Source of the DNA: Campylorhamphus procurvoides
Taxonomy: Eukaryota; Chordata; Aves; Passeriformes; Dendrocolaptidae
NCBI GenBank assembly: GCA_013396655.1
Contig: WBMV01000446.1
Span: 28,371-92,370 of the forward strand
Length of the DNA: 64,000 nucleotides
Direction of reading: 5' to 3'
The position numbers and the translations under genes are program-made. Positions 1 to 12,080 of this stretch are shown here, piece after piece. Below the pieces are notes generated by a model. It ran no database searches and was not told the DNA's origin. It saw only the letters and a program-made list of their open reading frames with translations. Position 1 is the stretch's first letter, and the number at the start of each line of letters is the position of its first letter.

Positions 1-59
1 GGAATTTCCCCTGACTTCTGGAAGGACACCCTCAAATTCAGAGAAAAAAGGCACAGCAG

Positions 60-410
60 GCGCCGGGGCCTTGTTAGCTGGGGTAACCCGCAAACTTTCT
101 GGTCCGTTCGGATACCGCGCTGCTGCGCAGGGCTCCCGGCGTCCAAGGCGCTGCTGCTTTCAAATCTCAGAAAATCACACTTTTCCGATCTCTCAGCCAT
201 GCAGGGAGGGCTGATGCGCCCTGGGGAGCGGTGCGGAATGCCTCTCGCCGTGCTCCACTCCTTCCCACAGCTCGGCAGCGCCTCGGCCGGGGCGGGCACG
301 ACTCGGGTCTCCCTCCCTGTCGGAGCTCCCACGCCGTGCTTCCCGACGGAGCTCCCGGCACCTGCGGCGCTGCCGGGGAGCTGCGGCTGCCAGGGCTTTT
401 ATCACCCGCT
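60..410. promoter_or_regulatory. CpG-dense patch (CpG-island-like)
   Basis: This stretch is much richer in G+C and CpG than the AT-rich DNA that follows; I counted roughly 35 CpG dinucleotides by eye. Several overlapping short open frames exist on both strands, as expected in GC-rich DNA, and none resembles a known protein. In particular no relaxin B-chain cysteine/arginine pattern is present. It lies about 1.6 kb upstream of the relaxin-family exon, so it is either in that gene's intron or upstream of it. A promoter or CpG island is the most likely reading, but no transcript start can be shown from sequence alone. Confidence 0.55.
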
Positions 411-2004
411 TATGCTGCTCTGCACCAAAAGGTTGGCACGGTAGAGGATGGATGGGACTCTCTGGTGCTTCAGGATACACTTTAGACAGCAAGAACTGCT
501 TTAGGAGTCTGTGGTGGAACAGTTAATGGGTAAAATATTCCTCAGAGTTTTACTGTCGCATGTCCCAAGCCCAGTACATTAAGAAAGTGTAAAGAGATCT
601 CTTTTGGGCTCTGTTCTCAAACTGCAGTAATGTAACCGTAATTTTAAGTGGTAACTCTCATTTATGTCAATATTTTGAATTGTGAAAATAACATTCTTAA
701 CAAGGACGAAAGTTGGAATTATGGCTAAAAATGTGGAGTGGAAGAGAATTTATTTTTTTTTCTGATTAAACACACCTTTAATGAAATAACCTAAGGCTTC
801 AGGCAGTTAATGAATCTCATATTCTGGATTTCCTGAGTGGTTTTTGCCTTTTTTTTTTTACCCATGGCAGGTTGAATAAAAGATAAAAGATACCTTTGGT
901 GTTATAGCAAATTATTAATGTACAGCCTCTGTGAGGACTATGTTTTCCCAGCAGACTTTGTTTTCCTTTGTATTAGCAGCACCCTCTGAGAGCAGCAGTC
1001 CCTATGGTGCCTCCACTATGCTGCATAAACTAAACTGAAGTTTTATCCACCCCAAACGACTACTAAATAGTAGTCTGTCTAATTAGTAAAGTAGCTACAA
1101 CCATTATTTTTGTATATACTCAGGCAACTGTTCTACCTGTAAGTTAGCTTCTATATACTAATTAGCCATAATAAAGTAAATATAATAGTCACTGGATGTT
1201 CTTGTGTTCTTTCAGCATTCTGAAACAAACGCCCTCATATTAACAGTATTAAAACCGCAAGACAAAGACTTATTTTTGATTCTTTTTAAATTAAGAATTG
1301 AAGAAACTGCTTTTCTTCACATTAGCTGAAGTAAGCAATGCTACTTCCCTTGCAGATGTAGAATGAAGAGCAACAGTATGAGGTGAAAGGAAGTAGAGCT
1401 GGATTTTTGAGAACACAGCGAGACGAAGTGTGTGATAAGTAAATTCTGCAAATATCTGATTAGACTTGAGAATTGAAATAAATGAGTGAAAAACATCAGC
1501 TAAAACCAGCTATAAAAATGCAATCTGTAAGAAGCAGTTTGTATACGATCTTTGCTTATTTAGTCCTTCCTATATTTGTTCTTACATGATGCTAATTTGT
1601 GTGGTTGTGCAAAGGAGAGGAGTGGTCTAATATAACTCACATGCCACATGATATAGCTCTGTGGTATTTCAGGATAGATGTCTTTACAACAAAATTTTCT
1701 TTCTGTGGAAGAGTTGAGATTTCTCTGCCAGTAACACTGCAGTTGTGATCGTATGCCTTTAATTCAGTTGCAGTTGTAGCTGCATACTCTCTGTGTCTAA
1801 CAGGCAGTATAGACTTTAAAACATAGATTCCACTAAAAGTAAGCTACAAGTCATGGCGTGGAGACTCTGAAGTACTGACAGTTCTGCCAGATAATAATGC
1901 TTCACTTGATACTAACTGAATGGGTTTTATTGCTCTTTCTTAGAACTCTATGCTCCTTTAATGCTCCTACAGTCTGAACTTAAAAGTGTCTTCTCTTTAA
2001 ACAG
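411..2004 (+). other. Non-coding stretch, probable intron of the relaxin-family gene
   Basis: AT-rich sequence without a recognisable exon or repeat family. It ends in a pyrimidine-containing tract and ACAG acceptor at 2001-2004, immediately before the relaxin-family exon. I searched for the B-chain signature (Cys-Gly-Arg, RxxxRxx[IV], CysGly near a Trp) in the forward frames and did not find it. Exon 1 is therefore probably left of the window and the intron longer than 2 kb. Confidence 0.5.
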
Positions 2005-2372
2005 GTCCTGCTCAAACAGCAAGCAACAAACTACTGGGAAACTTCAACCTGCAATCCGTTTTGGATCCTGATGTGGAACAGCTGCAGAGAAACAGCCCAG
2101 TTCTTGGATGGGAGACATTTAAGGACTTGTATAGTTTAAATTACTATAATGAATATGTACCTGTGGCAGATGACTTCAAAGAACTTGTTCGCCAGGTAGA
2201 GGAAGCTGTTCAGAAGGACAGGGGAGGAACAGGAAGTGCAAATCCCATGGAATCAACCAGTTATCTTTGGGCCAGGTATTCAAGAAGAAAACGGGAGTCT
2301 CTGGGTTTAGCAGGAATGTGTTGCAAATGGGGCTGTACAAAAGCTGAAATCAGTACTATATGCAGAGTGTAA
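2005..2372 (+). CDS. RLN: Relaxin-family prohormone, last exon (C-peptide and A chain), partial gene
   Basis: This exon encodes the C-terminal 121 residues of a secreted relaxin/insulin-superfamily hormone precursor; such peptides signal through RXFP receptors. It follows an AG acceptor and is read in phase 1, the intron phase usual for this superfamily. About 96 residues of C-peptide lead to a furin-type RRKR site (2283-2294). The 25-residue A chain (2295-2369) begins ESLGLAG and carries CCKWGC followed by C after eight residues, so the Cys pattern is CC-x3-C-x8-C. The stop is TAA at 2370-2372. The CCKWGC core is like that of relaxin-3, but position next to JAK2 fits the relaxin/INSL cluster linked to JAK2, so orthology (RLN, RLN3-like or INSL-type) is not settled. 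Signal peptide and B chain are missing because exon 1 is outside the window. A possible poly(A) signal AATAAA is at 2785-2790. The gene converges on JAK2. Confidence 0.9.
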
Positions 2373-2784
2373 AATCCTCTCTGCACTTATGCATGAAATC
2401 AGTGTTTGTTGCAGTGCTCTTTGGTTGAATACTGTATGGAGGAAGAAAACTCTCACTGTATTTTATCTTGTCTGTATGTGCCTGCCAATATTGCTGGTTT
2501 TCTGTAAAAAAACCCAGCCAACCAACCAACCAAACCACAACAAAAAACAACAAAACACAAGTGTAATCGCAATGACTTCGTTTTGCTGCAGTAACTTCTA
2601 GTCTATATTTTTTAATAAGTCTTTTCATTTTGATGTTGAGCCTTTACACTTATATTACAAATGTATTATATCTTTGTAACACTTTAGGAAGAACTTCCAA
2701 TTACAAGTGTAATTTAATGAAATTACATTTCATTAAAATGTAATTATACTAAGTGTTATGGAATTGCTCTTTATCTGTCAACAG
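2373..2784 (+). other. Probable 3' UTR and downstream DNA of the relaxin-family gene
   Basis: AT-rich non-coding sequence between the relaxin stop codon and a candidate AATAAA signal at 2785-2790. It contains an A/C-rich low-complexity tract (about 2507-2562) and a short quasi-palindrome with 11-bp arms at 2713-2723 and 2727-2737. The poly(A) signal abuts the 3' end of an antisense CR1 fragment, so its use is uncertain. Confidence 0.4.
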
Positions 2785-2787
2785 AAT

Positions 2788-3062
2788 AAACATCGAATGG
2801 CTTGTGTTGAAAGAGACCTTAAAGATCATGTAGTTGCAACCCCACTGCCATGGCCAGGGATACCTTCCACTAGCTCAGGTTGCTTAATGCCCCATCCAGC
2901 CTGGCCTTAAACACTGCCAGGTATGGGGCATCCACAGCTTCTCCAGACAACCTGTCCCAGTCCTGTCTCACTAGACCCCCAGGGAAGAACTTCTAACCTA
3001 AATTTCTCCTCTTTCAGTTTGAACTTACTACTCCTACTCCTGTCATGAAGTGTCTATTGAAG
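2788..3062 (-). mobile_element. CR1 LINE fragment, 3' end, antisense
   Basis: Read on the minus strand this is the familiar 3' part of avian CR1. It contains phrases equivalent to 'gaagctgtggatgcccc', 'gccaggctggatgggg' and 'atgatctttaaggtc', close to the 3' terminus at about 2790. It is truncated at its 5' side near 3060. CR1 is a non-LTR retrotransposon whose copies are mostly 5'-truncated. No protein-coding potential remains in this piece. Confidence 0.88.
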
Positions 3063-6000
3063 AGTCCCTCTCCAACTGTGTTGTAACATCCAATAACCTT
3101 GAAATGGGATTCATGGTACACAGCTTCTGAAACCTCACTTGACGCTGACTCATCTTGCCAATTATTTTGACCCCAGTTTTTCCATTTCCTTGTAATTGAT
3201 GAATTGTTTTTATGCAGTATTGTCTTTCTAGAAACGTTACCACAACACAACACTTGGAGTATGAATATTTCTTCATATTCATGGATAGACTTAAATAGTT
3301 AAGACTACTAACACTTCAGTTATTCCATGTTTACTTTACTTCTACATTTTTTCCCTACTATTGCTGAGTGAGAGTGTTGGATGTGTTTCAAGTAACATGC
3401 TGTACAGACATTCAGATATCTTTCAGTGTGTTCTTATGGTATGTTGCTCTATGCTAGTTCAGATGTATTTCTAAGTTGCAAATTGTTACTGTGTTTATAA
3501 ATAGCTAATTTAATCTTTGTGGTTCCTAATCCTTTTGCCTTCCTGTCTGTTCTTCTCAGCTGTAACAAGTAGTATTTCTAGCTATATTGTTCATGACCTG
3601 AGGTTTTTGGGTTTGCTGACCTCTGTGATGGTCCTGGTAACTTATCTTTGTAGCAGTAGTTGACTCAGAGTACACTTCATGGCTTAGACTGTGCAGTTGT
3701 TGCCTTTGGCTTTGTCCTTCAAATTGTCTTTTGACAAGTGTTCCTTGACTGGACTACTGCTTCCTCCTTTACCACATCACTTCTTTATTCCTTTTCCTAA
3801 GATGGTATTGTTATTGCAGCAATTAGGCATCTATCAATCCTTTTACTTGTTTAAAGACAACAATTCTATTCAGTAGAGATTGGGCATAACAAGCATTCAC
3901 CATGAATGCTCTTATCTTCCACATGAAAATCACCATCTCTGTCATTGTAACAACAATATTTATGAAGAAATGAGTTAGTTTTCTTCCTATACACCATGGT
4001 TGTATTGACTGTAAAATGCTTTTTACCACTGTGGAAAAAGTAACTGTGTGAAATTCTGCTATGGTTTGGGGATTTTTTTGCAGCAGGTTAGCTAAACTTC
4101 TGTAGGTTGGCTTTCACCAACTTCACCCCACAGATAATTTTGGTTTTGGAGACTCCTGGTTTAGATTAGGATTTCCTGGAAGAATACAGGAAGAGCTTTA
4201 GGGGAAGTTTTCCTTATTTTTTAGTAGGATCAAAGGCTTTTGGAGGTAAGATTTCTTAGTAGTAGGCGAAGAATAAGAGGTACGTGGAAAACCTAAGAAA
4301 AGGCACAATGTTAAAATGCCTTGGTTGATGAAACTGGAAATTAGCCTGTGTGCATTTGTTTTGCTAGAATACTATCTCCCAAGCTTTTAAAAAGGAATAT
4401 TGGGAAAGGTGAATATGGCTTGAATGAAACAAAGATGTAGTTAAAACCTTAAATTTGTCAGCTTAAGTCTTGAATGGAGCCATCTGAAGTTTAACATGCT
4501 GGGTTACATGTAACCAATTGGTAAAACTTTAAATAGTTGAAGTAGATATCAGTGTTTGGGAGGAACTGTTTGAGGCAGAGATGGGTTTATAAATAGAAAA
4601 ATCATTCTTTATCTGACATAAATAGGCTTTCTTTCATAAGTCTGAGTCAACCCAGAGAAATAGTGACATTTGTGTTTTCATCAGGTTTTTTAATAAAGAT
4701 CATCGTAGTCTGTTACAGCTTTAGCAGGTCAGCCATGGCACAGGCAGGTGGCACAGACAGAAATTAAGTTGGTATTGTAGAGTAAGGAAGTATTTGTGTA
4801 TATATTACAATGTGCAAAGGTTTGCTTTGTTTTAAAGCAAGTAAAGTTTTCAAAGGCTGAAGGTTTTCTGTGATGCTAGACTGTATTTTATAATGGTTTC
4901 TTTGCAACGTAGCCAGAGGTGACAATTATGGGTCACTTGATTGCAACAGGTTTAGAGGGTGCCATCTGCTTGCTGGTCACGTGACTGAGTGTCCAAAGAT
5001 ACCTTTTAAAGACCAGAAGGAAGCCTTTTATGTAAAATGAGGTGTCTGACTAAGAGGTGCGGGAAGCAAACATGCTCCAAAGTAGGCAACTTAAAATGTG
5101 AAATAATGACTGAGTTGAGTATTGATCCATGTAGCAGACCAAAAGCAGACTGTCTTGGCTGAAAGCACCTTGGGCAGTGCTGCCAAATGTGTCCAGCAGC
5201 ATAAACATGAGTGCAGAAGTTCAAGGCAACACACTGTGCTTACCATCACAACAGTTCAGAAACATACACTTCTTTACAAGGCAAAAGTCGAGTTTTTTCC
5301 CCCATTTCTTTCACAGAGAAATTAGGTATTGAGAAAAGTATTGTTTTAGTAACTTGCTGCTTACAGAAATGGCTTACAGTCCTGTTATAGTCTTAATGCA
5401 CAGGAAATGCCCAATTTTTGGGTAATCTATTAAGATGTGTGAGCTGTCTTCTGAACAGCTGTCTTGAGTTCAGGAGTAAATATGATATGCCAGCATATTT
5501 TCATATTAGCAGTGCCAATTTTTTTTACTCTGGTGGTGTATATTCATGGGTGTATGTGTAGTGTGATTCCTGCCTGACTGTGAGCTACTTGAATGATGCC
5601 CACATGGCAATCATTCACAGAAGTACATAGCAACAGGTTTTCCAGCTCTGTTCCCTGCTATTGCCTTCTTTTAAACCAGATGGAACTCTTCATGTAAAGC
5701 ATCTTCATGCAATGTGTTGATTGTGGTGTAGCTGGAGCCAAGGATTTCAAATGGCAATGATGTGTAAGTTTGACCATAGATAGAACACTAAATGTGCTAC
5801 AGAGAACTGTCTTGCAAATCCCAGAAACCTGGAAGACACATCTCCATTTTAACTCTAGTCCTATTTGGTCAGTTCTTTAGTCTGCCGGTTGTTGAAACCA
5901 GAGAGGAAAACCTCTAAATTCCTGAGTTAGTGTGAGATTTGCTATCTTTTTGCTTTTTGTTTTGTTGGGTTTTTTTTAACCTCCACTGACAGGCAGAAAA

Positions 6001-7782
6001 AACATTAATCTTTATTTCTACCTTCTGGCAAAGCTGGAGACAGACCTAGCATTAGCACTCTGAGTTTTAGGAAGACTTTTTGAGATTACTGTCTTTCCTT
6101 TCAACAGGCAGAAGAGTCTCAATAGAAAATGCCAATTCCTTTCCTACTCAGTAGAACACGATCTGTGTAGACTTGTATGCCCTGTGCTGCTCTGCAGGCA
6201 CTCACTCATATCAGCAAGTAGCTGAAACAGGGTCCCTTCCTCATTTGTGCCACACTGCCACCAAATGTTTAGTGAGTTCTGTCATTGCACAGCTTTTACG
6301 TATCTTAGGAACAAACACTGGAGCTGTTGGCTCCTTTCCCTGGATTTTCATTCCAACAAACTTATTTGACTGGCAGATTGCTTTGTGCCACCTGCTTTGT
6401 GGTCAGGTCTCGATACTGCGTTGTAACAGCGTGCTTGTCCAGCACTGTTTTCTGACCTGCAAATTAGAGAATCAGCACTAATGGGAAGGAAAGTAAATTC
6501 TTTAGGCTGTACACCAGCCTCTTCTTCTTTGCCTAAGCTCACTGCTAACTACATTTATCCTGGAAGTTTCCTACACTTGATTTGCATTGCTAGATGTTCC
6601 TCAACTGCAGCCTACTTTCATATTTTGACATTAGACTGTGTAAAGCCAGATGTATCTCCATGATTTTTCAAGAGCACATCATTGTTAATACAGCTAAGTG
6701 ATGTAGTGTATCTCTCAAGTACAGAAACTCAGATGAGAATCAAAACCTGGCTGCCAACCTTTGTGCTTTGAAAAATTCTGGGTATTGCCCTTCAAAGTAG
6801 GCCAGCCAAACAGCCCCCAGACAGGTTTGCTGCTTTGTCTTGTCTGGATTCTCTTCTGTGGGTTGTGGGGTTTGACCTGAGACTCCACAGTTCCATTCAA
6901 TTTCTGTGAGAGCCAGCAAGTGATGCATCCCTTCTGGCACTGAGGAGTGCCTCATCAGTAGGTGTTTTGTCCAACAAGCTGAAAAGAAAGTGCAGCAAGA
7001 TCATGCTTTCTGCCTCTGAACCAGAATGGGATCACCATTGTTTCAGCTCTCCAGGCATTCCTCAGTGGCTTGTTTAGTGAAGTTGTTCCCTGTGTCTGCA
7101 ACCTGGTGTAGTTTGCCTCTGACCACGTGCTTCTGGCATTGCAGAAGTCACTGAGCTCAGCAGCAGCTAGTCTTGCTGCCAAAGTCCACTGCTGAAGTTC
7201 TTCTGTGTCTCTGTAGTTTTGCATCTTTTCTTCCCTGTGTCAGGAGATGAAATCTGAAGTGCTTTCCATGCAGCAACACAGTGTGACAATACACTTTTTC
7301 CTCCTACCCTTTTTTCATTTGAGATCATGGCACTGAGTTGAGGGCTCTCATGCAGTGCCATGCTGACACCAGCAGTCTAATGCACTCTGTGCAGACCTTC
7401 TGAGAGGCAGAGACTTCAGAGCAAAATTCCTATTCTGCTGATGTGGTAGCTGTTGGCCTTGGAGCCTTTTAGTAACATTTGTAAGTGGCTGGTGTGTTCT
7501 ACAATGGACTGATGACACCTAGGACACCTTCCTGCTTTGAGGAATATTAAGATTCATCCCACAGATCCTTCCAGCCCTGAACAATGTGGGCCACGTTACC
7601 TGAACAGCAAGGGAACTTTTCAGAACCTCTTAAGGTTTGTGGCAGTATTACTCCACTTCCACTGCAGAGCAAAGTTTGGCTGTTTTCACACCTTGTCAGA
7701 TCTCCTACATTCCCAACATTCATCTTAAGTCTATCAGCACTAGTTCTTTTGGGTCTCTTCCACTCTTCTTGTGTGCTGCATG
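3063..7782. other. Intergenic stretch, nothing recognised
   Basis: About 4.7 kb of unremarkable intergenic sequence between the relaxin-family gene and JAK2. Open frames here are all near or below 100 codons, overlap one another on both strands and show no conserved motif or splice context. I see no tRNA, clear LTR or CR1 signature in it. Confidence 0.5.
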
Positions 7783-7816
7783 AGTGTGTGTGTGTGTGTG
7801 TGTCTCTGTGTGTGTA
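7783..7816. repeat. (TG)n microsatellite
   Basis: Alternating TG run interrupted once by TCTC at about 7803-7806. It is a simple dinucleotide repeat in intergenic DNA. Confidence 0.95.
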
Positions 7817-8572
7817 TCTAAATTAGAAGGCTCAGAAACTGAACAGGCCATGGAAGAAGGCATAGTATTCTGTATTGGTCCACTTGTCCAGCAAAGAATT
7901 AGACCTTGCTTTCCAGATGTGCATCTAATTTAGTTTAACTTTGAAGCTTAGTTTAGTTTTTGCAGGCTTATCCACCTAATGAAAGAGAAGCATTCTCAGC
8001 TTTGCTTTTGGAAATTCAGCCCAGTACTGAAGTGTGTAGGGACACTGTCCTGCTGGTCTCCTCAGCTGCTTGTCTGCATTAATTCTTAGAGCTGTAGAGT
8101 GCACGTATCTTCAAAGAGATACCCTCAGACAGCACTTTTTTTTTTCATTAGAACCTTTAATGTCTACATGTCCTCTTTTCAAGGAATTATAGACTACGCT
8201 GCAATTCCTGGCAGTCTTTCAAAACTGTATATGAGGAAGCACACTTCCAAGTTCCTGCTGTCCCACTCAGACTGCTTTTGGCAGACCCTTAGTTAATTAG
8301 TTTTGCCAATCCACCTTCAAGTACACACAAGCTTTTTCTCTTATTGTGGCTCCAAGCTTGTCCAAAACTTTACTCAGGCAACAGCATGCATCTCAAAATT
8401 TGTCAGTGAGCTAGGTTTGAGTTCACACAGTTCCCGACTGCACAGAAAGGCCATATTGGAAACTAAAAATCATTACTGATCATTAGACAGTCTGTTAAAA
8501 AATAGGTTCCAATGCTGATCGGAGCTGTGCCCATGTTCTAAACTCCAGCCTCGTTAAATCACAGTGACTTGN

Positions 8573-8762
8573 TTTTTCTGTGTTACTGGTAGGGAAACCT
8601 GGTCTGACTGGGTGAGAGTGGGGTGTCTAGGGAGTGAAGCGGGGCACCCCTTGGCTCACTGGAGCTTCAGTCCCTGCAGGTAAAGTCTTGGTTGGTGGGA
8701 GTGTGACTGGACTGCCACAGTGGCTTGTGAATGGTCAGACAGAATAATCTCTTAAATTTGAG
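8573..8762. repeat. 190-bp direct repeat, copy 1, bracketed by single N bases
   Basis: This segment is identical, as far as I can compare by eye, to 9063-9252. It is bounded exactly by N at 8572 and N at 8763. A duplicate whose ends coincide with gap characters is the classic sign of an unmerged contig overlap or misplaced haplotype fragment, rather than a genomic duplication. Confidence 0.92.
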
Positions 8763-8763
8763 N

Positions 8764-9062
8764 TGAGCCTTGCAGCATCCAGGTGTTGAGGAGTACATTC
8801 AGTGCAGGTAGATCGGTGTGCAGCTGCAGAGCAAGTTACAGACTGAGCTCTGGGTGGCAGCCCAAGACAAGAGGCCATGAAATGGTACTGATCTTTTGCC
8901 TAACACAGGTCACCGGGAGTTGTGGCACCAGTCAGGTGACCAGACACTCAGAGACAGCAGGAGCCAAGGACTTGAGAGCAAAAGTGAGATGTTCACACAC
9001 AGAGACCATGAGGGCAGGGATTCTTTTGTTTACAGTCCCTCCTCAGAGGCACCAGCTCAGGC
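8764..9062. other. Spacer between the two 190-bp copies
   Basis: About 300 bp of slightly GC-richer sequence between the repeat copies. Short open frames are present, but none is recognisable and none has a supporting motif. Confidence 0.4.
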
Positions 9063-9252
9063 TTTTTCTGTGTTACTGGTAGGGAAACCTGGTCTGACTG
9101 GGTGAGAGTGGGGTGTCTAGGGAGTGAAGCGGGGCACCCCTTGGCTCACTGGAGCTTCAGTCCCTGCAGGTAAAGTCTTGGTTGGTGGGAGTGTGACTGG
9201 ACTGCCACAGTGGCTTGTGAATGGTCAGACAGAATAATCTCTTAAATTTGAG
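9063..9252. repeat. 190-bp direct repeat, copy 2 (probably the true locus)
   Basis: Second copy of 8573-8762 at an offset of 490 bp. It runs into its flanks without N bases, so it is the likely genuine position of the sequence. It is non-coding with no assigned family. Confidence 0.9.
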
Positions 9253-9861
9253 CTTTGAGTCTAAATCTAACCATAAACTTAGATTGTGGCTAAACTAAAT
9301 TAGTTGACCTGAATAGGCAATTGGATGATAAAAAAAAAAAACCTGCCCATGACACCGTCTTCTGATATCAGTGAAGAGGTCATCAAAGAGCAGGGCTCTT
9401 CACTACTGTATATGGGGAAAAGACGAGAGACAATGGTGAGAAGGTGAAACACCAGAGGCTCAGGTGGGAGATAGAAAATAAGGCTTTAGCCCATGAGGAC
9501 AGCCTGGCAGCAGGGCCTAGATGCAGGGAATTTGTGCTGCCTACAGCCTTGAGGAATTTTCAGGCCCTGTCAGGGTAATGCCTCAAGGAGCCCAGCCTGA
9601 CCATGCAGCTGAGCCTGCTGTGGGCAGGGTGTGGGACAGAAGCCTGATCAAGGTCCTGCTGACATGCATTTCCCCAAGACTCGCTGCAGGAGTGTAGACC
9701 AGGATACAAAACAAGCAATACAAAACAGCAATTGGTGTAAAGACATAGAAGTGGAATGAAGTATTTTCCTCCTGTAGTATTGACAGAGGTAAGCTGAGTT
9801 AATTACATATAAATATTTATTCATTATATGCTGTTGTTATATACTAGCAGATAACCAGCAC
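9253..9861. other. Intergenic stretch, nothing recognised
   Basis: Moderately GC-rich sequence (notably 9480-9680) giving way to AT-rich DNA. No exon, repeat family or RNA gene could be identified. An older, decayed retroelement cannot be excluded. Confidence 0.35.
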
Positions 9862-9927
9862 ATCTATCTATATCTATCTATATCTATATCTATATCTATA
9901 GCTATAGCTATAGCTATATCTATATCC
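9862..9927. repeat. (TATCTA)n / (TATAGC)n microsatellite
   Basis: A run of TATC and TATCTA units passes through three TATAGC units and back to TATATC. It is a compound, imperfect hexanucleotide/tetranucleotide repeat and probably length-polymorphic. Confidence 0.92.
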
Positions 9928-11839
9928 ACACTATATTTAGTTTATTACATGATAATGCAAGAGGACAGGAAACAGGAATGGCTCAATGTCTTAAATCATA
10001 TTTAAAGTTATATCCTAATTGGCACGATAGAGATTTGGTAGGATAGTTTATACAGCAAGTACAGTCTGTTCAGGAAAGACAGCCAGGACTAAAAGGATAT
10101 TTCAAAGATGTTTATTCTTATTCTTTAGTCCAGAAGGGCTTTTGGAAGCTAGAGTGACTAAATATTTCTCAATAAAAGCAATATTGCTGTCATGCAGGGG
10201 ACTACGGTAGACTATAAATAAAGTTGCTAATGGAGATGACTCTTTCTCTGGGTGATCAAAGGACTTATCAAAATCATAAAGCTTCATACTAATGGGAAAT
10301 TTCAATTACCATTTTGATGAGAAAGTGATACAGAAGGACAGAGACTACCCAGAAAACTCTGGAAAGGTGTTGAAGCACTCTGCAGAAGATGGACAAAACA
10401 CCTGGAGGGGAACGTAGTACTTAACTACAACCACTACAAAAGATATGGCTGAGCATGTCTACCCAGTGGACATCATAAGCAAAAAATGACCAACATACAG
10501 TCATAAGTTTTAGAAAAGAGTAGCACTACAAAAAACTAATGACATATGTAATTTTAAAAAGTAACTAATATCTCCTCTAATGCTCCAATGTTTACTGAAA
10601 TTACCAAGTACAATCAACTAGCACAACTGCATCAGTGATCTAGGGTTGTGAACGGAGACTAGGCTAACGTTGTGGATGAGTGGAACACATCTTGCTCAAA
10701 AGAGAGAAGCAACAATATGTTTTATTGAGCTAAAATAATAGAGTTCAATAAATTAGCTGTAATTTATGATTTTAACAGTGGTTGTGACAAGGTTCAATAA
10801 GTTGGATGGCAAGGTTCGCCCTATTGCTGCATGAAGGAAACAAATAAAAAATGAGTTAGAATTATTCACATAGAGACAGGAGATGCAAAGAGGAGGGAAG
10901 ACACTGTCATTGAGTCACAAAGTTCAGAGAGGACCGCCTTACTTTCTAAAATCCTTGTGGAGCCTGGGTGCAGCTATGTCCAGTCTTAGCCTCAGACTTG
11001 GACAATGGTTTATGGAATTAAGGAATTATCTATACAATGTTTATAATAACATTGAGTAGCTACAAGAATTAGTAAGGTTTCATTGATTTTAATTCTACAC
11101 ATCATCAGTTACTTACTGAGAATTTGTTGCAAAGTAATGATCTGCCTTGGTCATGGCAGGATCTGTCAGTCCATGGTAAGGAATCCAAAATCCCAAAAGT
11201 TGTCCCTGCACGAGGGGAGAGTCACCTGTTGCACAGTCCAGCTGCAGCTAAGGCAGAGCTCCAACTGGGTCCATCCTAATGGTGATATCTACAGACCAAA
11301 GTAGGTAACTGCTAGTCAATAGCATAGACAAGATACAAGCCTTCATTTTAGCCTATGGTATCCTGTTTCCTTTGTTGACTTTTTTTCATTTTGAAACAAC
11401 CACTTGAAATAGTTGTTGGAGTCATCTTTACGGCCTTTCACAAGAACCAAGGCTTGTTAAAGCAGGTGTCTGCATCACCCAGGTTGAGATGGCAGAATTG
11501 TCAGTTACCTGTGGGAATTCAGAGGACAAGAGAACCTTCCAGTGGTAGGAAAAAAATATAAACTATTTAAGAGAGGACAGAGAACTACAGGTCAGTAATT
11601 CAGTCTGGCCATAATTCAAGTGGCAGGAGGAAATGTAGCAAACAGTCAAGTGAACAATATGGGTACTTAGAAGATGATGAAGAGCCACCAACAAAGATTA
11701 AAAAAAATAAATCTTGTGGTTGGATGTTATATAACTTGGCATCAAAACTGCCAATCCTCACAATTCAACCACGGGAGCACAAAATAAACTAAACTATTAA
11801 AAAGATGAGTTTTGTCAGACTGTCTTAGTATGGTGTTTC
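9928..11839. other. Intergenic stretch, possibly with very old retroelement DNA
   Basis: There are no genes. A phrase near 10,290-10,315 would translate like the GNFN segment of a CR1 endonuclease, and decayed CR1 follows downstream, so some of this may be ancient LINE sequence. The match is too weak to annotate as an element. Confidence 0.3.
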
Positions 11840-12080
11840 TGCCATTTAACAAAGGTGTTCTCTCAAAGAGGAGAGACAGGCTAAACTGAGTTCAGAGCAT
11901 CCTCTCTTTGGTATAGTACTATTTAATATTTTCATTAATTGCTTGTGTGAAGGAAGAGAGACAATGAAGATGCAGAAAGAACTGGAGAACAGATGCAGAG
12001 GAATTTGCAGATGGCATTGAGAAGGAAGGGACTGGAATTAAGTTGGAAGAGTTCAAACTGGTCTTCAAAAATTAGGGAAA
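11840..12080 (+). mobile_element. Ancient CR1-like fragment (reverse-transcriptase region), heavily decayed
   Basis: In the forward direction the sequence keeps the order of phrases seen in the CR1 RT domain: a 'VLFNIF'-like stretch around 11,915-11,935, then a segment like 'gaatttgcagatggc' at about 12,000, where the FADD box would be. Many stops and indels remove any coding capacity. It is older than the CR1 copy inside JAK2. Confidence 0.5.

Noticed and set aside
199..485. Overlapping open frames in the CpG-rich left edge as relaxin exon 1
   Set aside because: No B-chain cysteines in the CG...CG arrangement, no RxxxRxx[IV] motif and no signal peptide ending in a phase-1 donor. Open frames on both strands are expected in CpG-rich DNA.
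9862..9927. CRISPR-like or regulatory array
   Set aside because: It is a simple TATCTA microsatellite in a vertebrate genome, without spacers.
10102..10305. Minus-strand 67-codon open frame as a gene
   Set aside because: No motif; it overlaps sequence that may be decayed CR1 in the opposite orientation.
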